NCBI GenBank assembly: GCA_937941455.1
Contig: CALDHM010000069.1
Location: 1 to 33,034 of the forward strand
From: an uncultured Pirellulaceae bacterium
GTDB lineage: Bacteria; Planctomycetota; Planctomycetia; Pirellulales; Pirellulaceae
Length of the DNA stretch: 33,034 bases
Direction: 5' to 3'
Made by a program: the position numbers and the translations under genes. Numbering within the stretch: the first letter of the stretch is position 1; each line of letters begins with the position of its first letter. Below the pieces are notes generated by a model. The model was not told the DNA's origin and made no database searches. It saw nothing but the letters and a program-made list of their open reading frames with translations. Below are positions 1 through 7,804 of the stretch, one piece after another.

Positions 1-449
1 CGTTTGATCCAATGCCGGCGGCCGGAGTTCAACAAGTGCCGCTCCCAGCCCCAACGTCGCATCAAACGGTCGCTGATCCGCGAATTCGTGATCTCGCACA
101 GGATGGCATCGCTCCGCTTACTCCAGGCAATTACATCCAAAATCTGCATGGCGAGATACAAATTTCGGAAACTCGAGGCGGCGCTAGATTCCACGTAAGC
201 CAAATTCAGATAGTTGCCATGCCTGATCGGTTGATTGAAATAAACCCGACAGCGGTCGTCTCGCCTCGTTTCATGACGCCAGCCTCCAAACCACAGGGCC
301 TCTGAGGCTGAAATCAACTTTGGCCAAGGCCTGAACTGAATCCGCAACAAATCGCCACCACTGGTTTCGACAAAACCATAGCGCTCGCGGCCGGACCATG
401 AAAAAAGTTCGGCCCAAGAACGCAACTCGCCAAACCATGTTCGCGACAT
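1..449 (-). CDS. Partial hypothetical protein, C-terminus off the left edge
   Basis: An open frame runs from an ATG at 449 to the left edge without a stop, giving about 149 residues that start MSRTWFGELRSWAELF. It begins 6 bases after the prepilin peptidase stop, and a GAGGAGGGG purine tract in the last codons of that gene fits as its ribosome binding site, so the two genes are probably co-translated. The visible end has the pattern CEITNSRISDRLMRRWGWER, which resembles the last helix and strand of GNAT-type acyltransferase folds. That resemblance is weak and is inference only. There is no signal peptide or membrane segment. I do not recognise the family with confidence. The coding call itself is supported by the open frame, good codon use and tight spacing. 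Confidence 0.7.
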   Translation of the reverse strand, partial: MSRTWFGELRSWAELFSWSGRERYGFVETSGGDLLRIQFRPWPKLISASEALWFGGWRHETRRDDRCRVYFNQPIRHGNYLNLAYVESSAASSFRNLYLAMQILDVIAWSKRSDAILCEITNSRISDRLMRRWGWERHLLNSGRRHWIK

Positions 450-455
450 GGCCCC

Positions 456-1748
456 CTACCCCTCCTCAGGCTGCTGGGCTCCCTTACTGAGTTGAACCCC
501 CCACATGACGAGTCCCAGCAGCAGCAACGATACGACTAAAATCCCCAGTAAAAACTCGTTCATCCGATGCAACGGAGCCAAATAACGCCAAAACGGTTGC
601 CACCGTACAATCGTGGCGAGGGCACCAAGCGACAAGAACGGCCCGAAGGCAAAGGCATTTTGCCCCGTCAGAAAAAAATTGAACAAGGCGACGATTACCG
701 CCGTGCATGCCGCACAAAAAAAGGTCGGCAGAATCGCTTGCCATCCCAAAAACGCTCCGATCATGATCATGAGCGTCACATCGCCAAACCCCATCGCTTC
801 CTGGCCCATCGCCCAGCGGGCGATGATCCTGACCGCCCAAATAAGTCCGCCACCAAAGGCCATCCCCAGCAACGCACCGAATACGCTCTGCAAGGTGACT
901 CCGCCGCGAAACCAAATCCAAGCGTACAGCACCGACAAACCTAGACCCACGCCCAGCCACGCCCAGACCACCGATTCCGTTGTCCGCTCCCGCATCCGCA
1001 GCTTACAGACCGTGCGGCGACGGGGCCGAAAAATGGAAAACCACATGAGCCGCAATCCTGCGGCCACGCCGTGCCGGAGCGTGCAACGCTTGGGCAACAA
1101 CGCCCACACCCACAGCCAACAAATCAGCAGACCGATCGCAAAGCCGCGCCAATCCGACAACCAAGTCGCCTGCTCGATCGACTCGGGCGACAAAAAGTGG
1201 AGCCGTTCATAACTCGGTCCATGGACAACGATCGGCAACCGTGTTTGCGGGGCCACAGCAGCAAACCCAAGCGCTGCCAACGTACCCGGAATGGTAATTG
1301 CATCAGGAATCGTTTGCTCGTCGAAATCGATAAACGTCGCCGCCACCAGCAGGGTGACCAACAAGAACTGTGCCGCATACCACCACTCGGCCTCGCCCGC
1401 TGCCAAACTCAGTCGCGGTTCATCCAGCAAGCCACCACCAAGGTGCCAGCGGTAGAACCAAACGGCAAACATCGCCAACCCCAACTCGATCAACAGCGGC
1501 CGAATCCAAAAGCCTCGGCCGAAAACACTGGACTCCCGACGGCGCCCGATCCACCCCACGATCGGCAAAAAATCAGACCAGCGACGAGGCCCCACCTCGG
1601 CCGGAGGTGCGGTAAATGGCGAAATCGGCCTGACATTGAAATAACACAACTGGTAGATGGCCCAATTCACCACCATGCCGACGATCGCACCGAACACGAA
1701 CAGGAAGACGGCGGCTTGCACAATCAAGATTCTCCTAGGCGTGGTCAA
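456..1748 (-). CDS. Prepilin peptidase (A24 family), long form without zinc-site cysteines
   Basis: Membrane aspartyl peptidase of about 430 residues that would cleave type IV prepilin or type II secretion pseudopilin leaders. Both catalytic aspartate motifs are visible: FIDFDEQTIPD near residue 140 and the GxGD motif in MGFGDVTLMIMIGAFLGW near residue 320. The N-terminus has a membrane segment followed by a DFLPIVGWIGRRR region matching the usual cytoplasmic loop, but the paired CxxC zinc cysteines of that loop are absent. About 150 residues with two further membrane segments separate the aspartates, so the protein is much longer than the usual 250-290. The start is a TTG (1746-1748) overlapping the aroK stop as TTGA, which implies translational coupling. 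No pilus genes are visible nearby. The family call is firm; the substrate is unknown. Confidence 0.88.
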   Translation of the reverse strand: MTTPRRILIVQAAVFLFVFGAIVGMVVNWAIYQLCYFNVRPISPFTAPPAEVGPRRWSDFLPIVGWIGRRRESSVFGRGFWIRPLLIELGLAMFAVWFYRWHLGGGLLDEPRLSLAAGEAEWWYAAQFLLVTLLVAATFIDFDEQTIPDAITIPGTLAALGFAAVAPQTRLPIVVHGPSYERLHFLSPESIEQATWLSDWRGFAIGLLICWLWVWALLPKRCTLRHGVAAGLRLMWFSIFRPRRRTVCKLRMRERTTESVVWAWLGVGLGLSVLYAWIWFRGGVTLQSVFGALLGMAFGGGLIWAVRIIARWAMGQEAMGFGDVTLMIMIGAFLGWQAILPTFFCAACTAVIVALFNFFLTGQNAFAFGPFLSLGALATIVRWQPFWRYLAPLHRMNEFLLGILVVSLLLLGLVMWGVQLSKGAQQPEEG

Positions 1749-2305
1749 AGGGGTCCGGCATCGTCTTTATCGACCGCGAGCCACCACTGCACGATCTCTT
1801 CGGCAATCTCCGGAATCGATCGACGATCGGTTTTGACCGCAAAATCCGCGCATTCGGCATAGAACATCGCGCGTTCTTGGGCGACGACCTGCAATTCGTC
1901 TGCGAGGGATAACGGCGTCAAACGGGGACGAAGTGAATCCGACGCCGAATCCGCCTGGATTCTGGCCTGCAACTCTTCAGAACACGCCTGAAGCCAGACA
2001 CCGTGACCTGTGCGACGAATCAACTCGCGATTCTCCTGCCGCAGTATGGCCCCGCCTCCCAACGCGACAACCTGCTCGTTTCCCGCTGCCACTTCGTTCA
2101 AGGCCGCCTGTTCTTGGTCACGAAAATAAGGCTCGCCATGTGTAGCGAAAATCTGAGCGATCGACAGCCCCTCTCGCTGCTCGATCAGTCGATCGAGATC
2201 GACAAACGGCCAATCCAAGCGTTGGGCCACCACTGGACCCACGCTGGACTTGCCGCTCCCCCGCATGCCCAACAAATACAAATTTCGCGAACCAGTTCCC
2301 GGCAA
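1745..2305 (-). CDS. aroK: Shikimate kinase
   Basis: Phosphorylates shikimate to shikimate 3-phosphate with ATP, the fifth step of the aromatic amino acid pathway, in the cytosol. At about 186 residues it is close to the usual 170-190. Near the N-terminus the Walker A loop reads GMRGSGKSS, followed by the substrate aspartates in FVDLDRLIE, the GGGA motif in VVALGGGAILR and the lid arginines in LRPRLTPL. The start is a TTG at 2303-2305 preceded by a GAGGGAAG purine tract. No ATG is available before the P-loop, so the TTG start is well supported. It lies 52 bp downstream of the AroD-AroE fusion gene and overlaps the prepilin peptidase start by 4 bp, so the three probably form one transcript carrying three shikimate-pathway activities. 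Confidence 0.93.
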   Translation of the reverse strand: MPGTGSRNLYLLGMRGSGKSSVGPVVAQRLDWPFVDLDRLIEQREGLSIAQIFATHGEPYFRDQEQAALNEVAAGNEQVVALGGGAILRQENRELIRRTGHGVWLQACSEELQARIQADSASDSLRPRLTPLSLADELQVVAQERAMFYAECADFAVKTDRRSIPEIAEEIVQWWLAVDKDDAGPL

Positions 2306-2357
2306 CTTCGCTTCCCTCAGAGCAGCTTAGGGTGACGAATAACTTTCGCCCCGCATT

Positions 2358-3872
2358 CTAATAGCGAGCGGCACTCGTGGCACGTTTCAGTTCATCCCGC
2401 ATCAACTGGCGATCGGCCTGCAATCCCGTGAACAATTCAAACTGCTGCGCCGCTTGCCGCACGAACATATCGACACCGGTTTTCGTTCGACAACCGGCCC
2501 GCCGAGCGTACTTAATCAGCAGCGTTTGTTCCGGATTGTAAATCGTATCGAATACGGCGACCCGCGAATCCAACCAACTTTCGTCGAAGGGCGACTCGTC
2601 CATATCGGGATACATTCCCACCGGGGTGCAATTGACCAGCAGATTGAAATCGTGATTCTGCCGCGCGACCCAATCGATCGCTTTGCATTTGATTTCGGCC
2701 GCCAGTGCTTCAGCCTTGGTATATTCCCGAGTCGTCACGGTCACTTTGGCCCCACGTTGCAACAAGCCGATCGCAATGGTGCGCGCTATCCCCCCTGCCC
2801 CGAGAATCAAGACCGATTTGTCGGAAAAGGCCGATGGGGAGCGCCAGTCGACCTCGTACAGTTCCCCGATGACGCTCAAGGCCGCCTCGATATCGGTGTT
2901 GTAGCCGAATCCGTTTTCGCCGCGGAAGATCGCCGTGTTCACCGAGCGGAGGCTGGCCGAAATATCATCGAGCACGTTCAAGCATTTCAAGATCTTCTCC
3001 TTGTGGGGCATCGTGACGCTCAGGCCCCGAATCCCCAACTCCGGACAATGGCGAATGAACTCCGACAGATGCTCCGCCGGAACGCGGAAGGGCAAGTAAG
3101 TCATATCCAAATTGTATTTTCGCAGCATCGCATTATGGACGCGCGGACTATAGCTATGCGCGACGGGGTCAGCAATGACCCCGAGCACAGCCGTATCGCG
3201 ATTGATCCCATCGTAGTTGTATTCATCGCGCAGAACCGTGTAGCTGATTTGCCCGGGAGCGACTTGGCGATCGTCTTGAAAGGAAGCGTAAGTCCACGGT
3301 GCGCCGAATTTGCCGCAGAGTACTCGCGACATCAAGCCCATCTCTCCCATGCAGAAGGCAACCGTCGGGATTGTGGCATCGCGCACCAGTCGCAATACGC
3401 GCAAATTATCCATCGGGTTGTTGGCCAAGGTCGCTATCTTCACCACATCCGCATTGAGGGTGGCCAGTCGCCTGTGAATCTTTTCCAGATCTTTGGGAGT
3501 CTCTTGGAAATTGTGGTAGCTGATGATCCGCTTGGTCGACCCGTAGCGGGGAATCTTGCTCGCGATGTCTTCTTCTAAATCAACGTATTCCGCCCCGTTG
3601 GCAATCGCCGTCCGCAGCAGCACCAGTCGATCTTCTTCGCTACGCATCCACCGCCCCCCCTCCTCGGGGCGACGGCAAGTGACAATGATCGCGGCCTTGC
3701 GATTCGCGAACAGACGAGTCATGTCTACGGGACGCCGGATGTAGTCGAGCCGCAACTCCACTAACTGAATACCTTGCTCCACAAGGTAGTCGTACTCCGC
3801 AAGCATCATTCGGTGCCGTCCACGTCCTATGCTGACACATATCATGGGAGTGTGTTGATTAAGATAAGCCAA
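2358..3872 (-). CDS. aroDE: Bifunctional 3-dehydroquinate dehydratase / shikimate dehydrogenase
   Basis: A fusion of about 504 residues that would turn 3-dehydroquinate into shikimate in two steps. Residues 10-225 are a type I dehydroquinase: VELRLD, ISYHNFQETP with the general base His120, VKIATLANNP with the Schiff-base lysine at about 145, and a conserved Gln near 208. From about residue 228 a shikimate dehydrogenase follows: VIADPVAHSYSPRVHN, SVTMPHKEK with the catalytic lysine at 291, the GYNTD motif with Asp327, the Rossmann loop LILGAGGIA near 355-363, and a C-terminal VDMFVRQAAQQFELFTG. The same domain order is known in plants and chlamydiae. The start used is TTG 3872, with AAGGGA upstream. 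ATG at 3845 (MICVSIGR) is a real alternative that would keep the whole domain. Confidence 0.93.
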   Translation of the reverse strand: MAYLNQHTPMICVSIGRGRHRMMLAEYDYLVEQGIQLVELRLDYIRRPVDMTRLFANRKAAIIVTCRRPEEGGRWMRSEEDRLVLLRTAIANGAEYVDLEEDIASKIPRYGSTKRIISYHNFQETPKDLEKIHRRLATLNADVVKIATLANNPMDNLRVLRLVRDATIPTVAFCMGEMGLMSRVLCGKFGAPWTYASFQDDRQVAPGQISYTVLRDEYNYDGINRDTAVLGVIADPVAHSYSPRVHNAMLRKYNLDMTYLPFRVPAEHLSEFIRHCPELGIRGLSVTMPHKEKILKCLNVLDDISASLRSVNTAIFRGENGFGYNTDIEAALSVIGELYEVDWRSPSAFSDKSVLILGAGGIARTIAIGLLQRGAKVTVTTREYTKAEALAAEIKCKAIDWVARQNHDFNLLVNCTPVGMYPDMDESPFDESWLDSRVAVFDTIYNPEQTLLIKYARRAGCRTKTGVDMFVRQAAQQFELFTGLQADRQLMRDELKRATSAARY

Positions 3873-4156
3873 ACCGATCCCTTGCCCGAGTATCGAGCGG
3901 AATGGCAGTTTTTCTGACGTGAGTGAGGGTGTCGAGAACCATTCTCGAGTTTCCTTTCATCATAATTATCGCGGGCTGATTCAGGAACCTGCCCTGATTC
4001 TCGAATCCTCCAAAATCCGGCCAGTCTCCTGAATTTCGACTTGCCATACGCCCACAGCGCTGTCGCAACAAGCTTCAACCCGTCCCAGCCGAGGCGACTC
4101 ACCAAGGTCGGCAACAGCAACAGCAAGGAACTGTCGAACGCGCCAACCCAAGAATC

Positions 4157-4888
4157 TCAACCAGCCGCCCCAAGCAAACGACTCAAGGTGTCACAAACCA
4201 GTTTAACCATTCGCTTGAATTCAGGATTCGACGCCTGCATATGCCGTTGATTGATTTCCAACTCGATACCCAAATAGTCCATCGCTGGAAACTGTTTTCT
4301 CAAATAAGTCGTGAAACCATCGGCAATACCCAAGTACGGATAATTCCGCCGTACGCGCCAGCCGTAGGGGTTTTGCTTCAATTCGGCAGACCAACTTTCG
4401 CAAAATCGTTTCTCCAGCTTGCGCCGTGGATCATACAGCAATCCTATATCGGCATTTCGAATCTCCTCGCCGAGTTGCGGCGTAAACGAATGCAAGGACA
4501 GATGCAGCACCGGCCGTCGCACTGCGATCAACCGCCGAATCTCCTCCTCGACTCGATTTCGATGATTGAGATAGTAAGTCTCGATCAAGTGCTGCTTTTC
4601 TGATTCGCTCAAGTTTCGAGAAAATTCCGAGAAAAGTCGCGGGTGCCAGAGCGACCGATTCACCTCGATCAACAACCGAGAGATCGAGGTTTGAAACAGC
4701 GGCGCCCGAAAACGGCATTTCAGAGCCTTCCCTAACGCGGCTGTCCCCGGATCCCAACCACGATGCGACTCCAGCACATCCTGATGGCCGCGAAACAAAC
4801 GCCGATACGCGGCTGGTACCTCGTGCGTCGCATGTTCGCATGACAAAACTAATGACGCCGAAATAATTTTTTCAATGGTCGATCGCAT
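4157..4888 (-). CDS. N-formylglutamate amidohydrolase family hydrolase
   Basis: A cytosolic hydrolase of about 243 residues of the family that includes HutG, which removes the formyl group of N-formylglutamate. Family motifs read in order: SCEHA (16-20), SHRGWDPGT (41-49), ISRLLIEVNRS (69-79), HLSLHSFTP (about 128-136), GLLYDPRR and NYPYLGIADGFTTYLR. The ATG at 4888 is the only sensible start. No histidine-degradation genes are in view. The gene instead follows a C39-like peptidase, an ATP-grasp ligase and a GCS2-type ligase, so it may hydrolyse an amide in that pathway, such as trimming or recycling a glutamyl product, rather than act in histidine catabolism. The family call is firm; the substrate is inferred from context. 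The gene is separated from the GCS2-type gene by 202 bp holding a repeat element. Confidence 0.85.
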   Translation of the reverse strand: MRSTIEKIISASLVLSCEHATHEVPAAYRRLFRGHQDVLESHRGWDPGTAALGKALKCRFRAPLFQTSISRLLIEVNRSLWHPRLFSEFSRNLSESEKQHLIETYYLNHRNRVEEEIRRLIAVRRPVLHLSLHSFTPQLGEEIRNADIGLLYDPRRKLEKRFCESWSAELKQNPYGWRVRRNYPYLGIADGFTTYLRKQFPAMDYLGIELEINQRHMQASNPEFKRMVKLVCDTLSRLLGAAG

Positions 4889-4965
4889 TCGACTACCGGC
4901 GAAGACTCAAGGGGGAAGTTGACAAGCAACCAAGATGATCGGCTCCCAAGGTGTATCGCATCATC

Positions 4966-5067
4966 AGGCTTTGTGCTAAAACCCCGTCAGCCGCGGGGGG
5001 CTCGCCCGTGTTTCTCGCGAGAACCGGACGCTCACGCGTTCCGGCGAATGGTTTTGGGACAAAGCCT
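4966..5067. repeat. Inverted-repeat element, copy 1 (about 102 bp)
   Basis: Bounded by near-perfect inverted ends: AGGCTTTGTGCTAAAACC at 4966-4983 and GGTTTTGGGACAAAGCCT at 5050-5067. Its reverse complement aligns with 22664-22764 along almost the whole length, including a shared AGCGTCCGGTT core. Inside are two smaller stem-loops, one of them CCGGA-n-TCCGG. It has no coding capacity. Size and structure suggest a MITE or REP-like element. I see no obvious target-site duplication. It lies in the gap between the GCS2-type ligase and the amidohydrolase-family gene. Confidence 0.8.
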
Positions 5068-5090
5068 AATATCTCAATCAACGCGCGAAG

Positions 5091-6320
5091 TTACGAGAGC
5101 ATCTGATTCATTTTCAGGCATTCGCAGAGCTCTCGATACACGTCAGGTACCGAACGAGCACCGTGGTCGTGTTTTGCAAGAATCCGGCGGGAGAGCGGGC
5201 CACGATCGAGAATCACATCCCAGGCCGCCTCGGTCTCAGGCGTCAAAGCCTTCGGCCCCAACTCCTGATGCACCATATTCCGCCAACTCTGCCAAACCTC
5301 GCGCAACGTTGCACCGCGTCGAACCCCATATAGATCGGCTAGTTCAGGAGATGAAACAACCGCCTCATCGGCCTTGACGATGGCCTCGACCAGCAAATCC
5401 GCCAGCGGCGTGACTCCGACCCTTTGCTGCCGGTGGTAGCTCGCAAGTCTCTCCGACGTCCAGAGCTTTAAAACCGCCCCGATCATCTCGCAGATGGCCA
5501 CATCGGCAACCACACATTCCTGAACGTCGAGGACGCGAATCTCGATAGCTCCGCGATCGAAGCGAGCGATCGCTCCGCGCGAGTTCAAAAAAGGCTGTTG
5601 CAAGATACCTTCCGGGTCATGCGGCGCGATATCGGCGTACAGTCGCTCAAAAATCTCGCGATGGTAATCGGCTTCCGTAAAGATCGCCTCGGGGACCACA
5701 CGCCCGGTCAGGGACGGGACACGCCGCGAGTTGTGGCGGTAGACCTCCATGCGATAATCAAGCGATTCTTGCCGTCGCCCGTCGGCAAACGGCGAACTGG
5801 CCGCGATTGCCGGCAACAGTGGCAACACCAAGCGAATGGCGGCATGCAAACGGCCGAACTCTTCATCGGATGCAAACGGCAGATTGAGGTGCGCACTTTG
5901 CAGATTCGCCCAACCATGACCGCGGCAATCGAAAATGCGATTGTAGGCTTCATACACGGGATTGTATTCATGCGGCCAGAGCTGGAGTTCCCGGAGCGGA
6001 TCCATCCAGGGGTGCATGGCGGTCGGCATCAACCGTGCTCCGAATCCCGCGGCGATTTCATTGATGGTCTGCACGTTCGCTTGAAATTGTTCGGCCAATC
6101 CGTGCCACGACGTTGCTGGACCATTGGTTTTGATCTCGATCACATGCAGAGCCAATTCGTTCGACCACGCAATCGGTCCGTTTTCGAAGTCGGATACGAT
6201 CGCCCCGGCGGCGCGCTCCAAAATTTTGTCGGCGATCGGCCTGACATCGAGCGTGGTCGTATCGACCAGCATGTATTCGAGTTCGACACCGTATCCTTGG
6301 AATAACCCCAAGCGTTCCAT
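5091..6320 (-). CDS. GCS2-type carboxylate-amine ligase (glutamate-cysteine ligase family 2-like)
   Basis: An ATP-dependent carboxylate-amine ligase of about 409 residues with the glutamine-synthetase-like fold of the GCS2 family (EgtA, YbdK and plant-type GSH1 relatives). It shows the N-terminal metal and ATP strand GYGVELEYMLVD (9-20), EIKTNGP at about 62, the QSAHLNLPF strand near 141-149, SSPFADGR near 175-182 and a late RGAIEIRVLDVQEC. Family members join the gamma-carboxyl of glutamate to an amine, but the substrates here cannot be read from sequence. Its start lies 14 bp after the ATP-grasp ligase stop, so the two are co-transcribed and probably act in one pathway. Beginning directly at the catalytic strand is unusual compared with the longer lead of YbdK. 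The ATG at 6320 has an AAGGGA tract upstream. Confidence 0.87.
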   Translation of the reverse strand: MERLGLFQGYGVELEYMLVDTTTLDVRPIADKILERAAGAIVSDFENGPIAWSNELALHVIEIKTNGPATSWHGLAEQFQANVQTINEIAAGFGARLMPTAMHPWMDPLRELQLWPHEYNPVYEAYNRIFDCRGHGWANLQSAHLNLPFASDEEFGRLHAAIRLVLPLLPAIAASSPFADGRRQESLDYRMEVYRHNSRRVPSLTGRVVPEAIFTEADYHREIFERLYADIAPHDPEGILQQPFLNSRGAIARFDRGAIEIRVLDVQECVVADVAICEMIGAVLKLWTSERLASYHRQQRVGVTPLADLLVEAIVKADEAVVSSPELADLYGVRRGATLREVWQSWRNMVHQELGPKALTPETEAAWDVILDRGPLSRRILAKHDHGARSVPDVYRELCECLKMNQMLS

Positions 6321-6334
6321 CCCATGCGTCCCTT

Positions 6335-7804
6335 CTAGAAAAATCGCGACTTCCGCTGTTCGATGCGACGCAGGAAGGTCCCCATGATGCGGAGATAGAG
6401 TTCATCCTTTAGCACTTGATCCTCGACCCCCGCGTCAATATTTGGATTGTCGTTGACCTCGATCACGTAAAATTTGCCATCGGATTCCTTGATATCGACA
6501 CCATATAAACCATCGCCGATCAAGTTCGCCGCCTTGACCGCCATTTTGACGGCTTTAGGCGGAGCCCAATCGATCGGCATCGTCTCGAAGCGGCCGTAGC
6601 GATCGTCCCCTTTGTCCCCATGGTTGATGATTTGCCAGTGCCCCCGAGCCATGAAGTATTTGCAAGCGTAGATCGGTTGCTGATCGAGAACGCCGATTCG
6701 CCAATCAAACGTCGTCGGCAGGAATTCCTGAGCGATGACCAGGTCGGAATCTTCCAGAAATGTCTCGATTTTCGCATCGAGTTCGGCTTGATCGTTCGCC
6801 TTCACAACCCCCTGCGAGAATGCGCTATCGGGTTTTTTAAGAACTACTGGAAACCCCAACAACTCCCCGATCTGGGCTACATTCCGCTCGTGAGCCACCA
6901 GTGTACGAGGGATGGGAATTTTATGCCGCGTCAGCAACTCGGCTAAATAAACCTTGTTCGTGCAACGCAAGATCGACTGGGGATCGTCGATGACCACCAA
7001 CCCCTCCCCTTGGGCCTTGCGCGAGAAACGATAGGTGTAGTTCGTGAGGCAAGTCGTATCCCGGATGAACAAGGCATCAAACTCAGCAATCCGCCCGTAA
7101 TCGTCCTTGGTGATCAACTCGGCCGACATATTCAGCGATTCCGCCGCGCGGATAAACTTTTTGATCGCTTTTTCATTCGATGGCGGGTGGGTATCGTCGG
7201 GTCGAACCAGAATGGCAAGGTCAAACCGCGGCCCATTTTTCTTGGTCCGAGTCGAACGACGACCCGCAAAATGTTCTTTTGCGGCCTGAATTACAAACGG
7301 CCAATGGGTGGGTGGGACTTCGTTGCCAGCGATCGAATCGATTTTTCGCAAATGCCAACGGCCTTGAGTGCTCCGCGTAAACTCGGCACGCAGCATGGGG
7401 CTAGGAAACTGGTTGAACAGGCTCAGGGCCAGTTTGTGGTAACGCATCGCGAGGTTTTGGCCGAAGTAGATGCTCAACTCGAATTGATTCGATTTAACCG
7501 ACGCCAAACTCTTTTGAATCAAATCGTCGATTTCGTCGGAGACCATCCGAACGACCGCTTGAGTTTTGAAGTCGCGTACTGTCGCCACGTTGGGGATGGG
7601 TTTGTGCCCGCGGGCCTCGGCCAACAACGACACGTAATAGCCTTCGCTCTGATAGCGATAGGATCGGCACAGGTTGAACACTTTGACACCCCGGCGTTCC
7701 GAAAACGCGGCGTCGGTCAAATACACCATGGCATCGACGACTTCCGCTCCGGATATCTCTGCGGGCCAGTCGTCCGGGTTATCCGTAACGATCAAGACTG
7801 ACAT
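6335..7804 (-). CDS. RimK-like ATP-grasp ligase with an N-terminal RLAN-type domain
   Basis: A protein of about 489 residues. Residues 1 to about 150 match what I recall of the RLAN region, an alpha/beta domain found before RimK-type ATP-grasp modules. Residues 200-480 are the ATP-grasp ligase: FPVVLKKPDSAFSQG with the ATP lysine near 323-324 and a glycine loop, VIAQEFLPTTFDWRIG (356-371) and YGVDIKESDGKFYVIEVNDN with metal ligands Asp437, Glu449 and Asn451. RimK-type enzymes activate a carboxylate as acyl phosphate and form a peptide or isopeptide bond, often with glutamate. The ATG at 7804 lies inside the upstream peptidase gene (13-bp overlap), and the GCS2-type gene starts 14 bp downstream, so coupling is tight. 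The ligase call is firm; the N-terminal domain assignment and substrate are less certain. Confidence 0.88.
   Translation of the reverse strand: MSVLIVTDNPDDWPAEISGAEVVDAMVYLTDAAFSERRGVKVFNLCRSYRYQSEGYYVSLLAEARGHKPIPNVATVRDFKTQAVVRMVSDEIDDLIQKSLASVKSNQFELSIYFGQNLAMRYHKLALSLFNQFPSPMLRAEFTRSTQGRWHLRKIDSIAGNEVPPTHWPFVIQAAKEHFAGRRSTRTKKNGPRFDLAILVRPDDTHPPSNEKAIKKFIRAAESLNMSAELITKDDYGRIAEFDALFIRDTTCLTNYTYRFSRKAQGEGLVVIDDPQSILRCTNKVYLAELLTRHKIPIPRTLVAHERNVAQIGELLGFPVVLKKPDSAFSQGVVKANDQAELDAKIETFLEDSDLVIAQEFLPTTFDWRIGVLDQQPIYACKYFMARGHWQIINHGDKGDDRYGRFETMPIDWAPPKAVKMAVKAANLIGDGLYGVDIKESDGKFYVIEVNDNPNIDAGVEDQVLKDELYLRIMGTFLRRIEQRKSRFF

Noticed and set aside
3932-3948. TCGAGAA-CCA-TTCTCGA stem as a terminator
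   Set aside because: A perfect 7-bp stem but no T run on either strand and only a 3-base loop; probably a chance palindrome.
3842-4126. 94-codon minus-strand frame before aroDE
   Set aside because: It overlaps the aroDE start, has no ribosome binding site and no conserved pattern apart from a short hydrophobic start.
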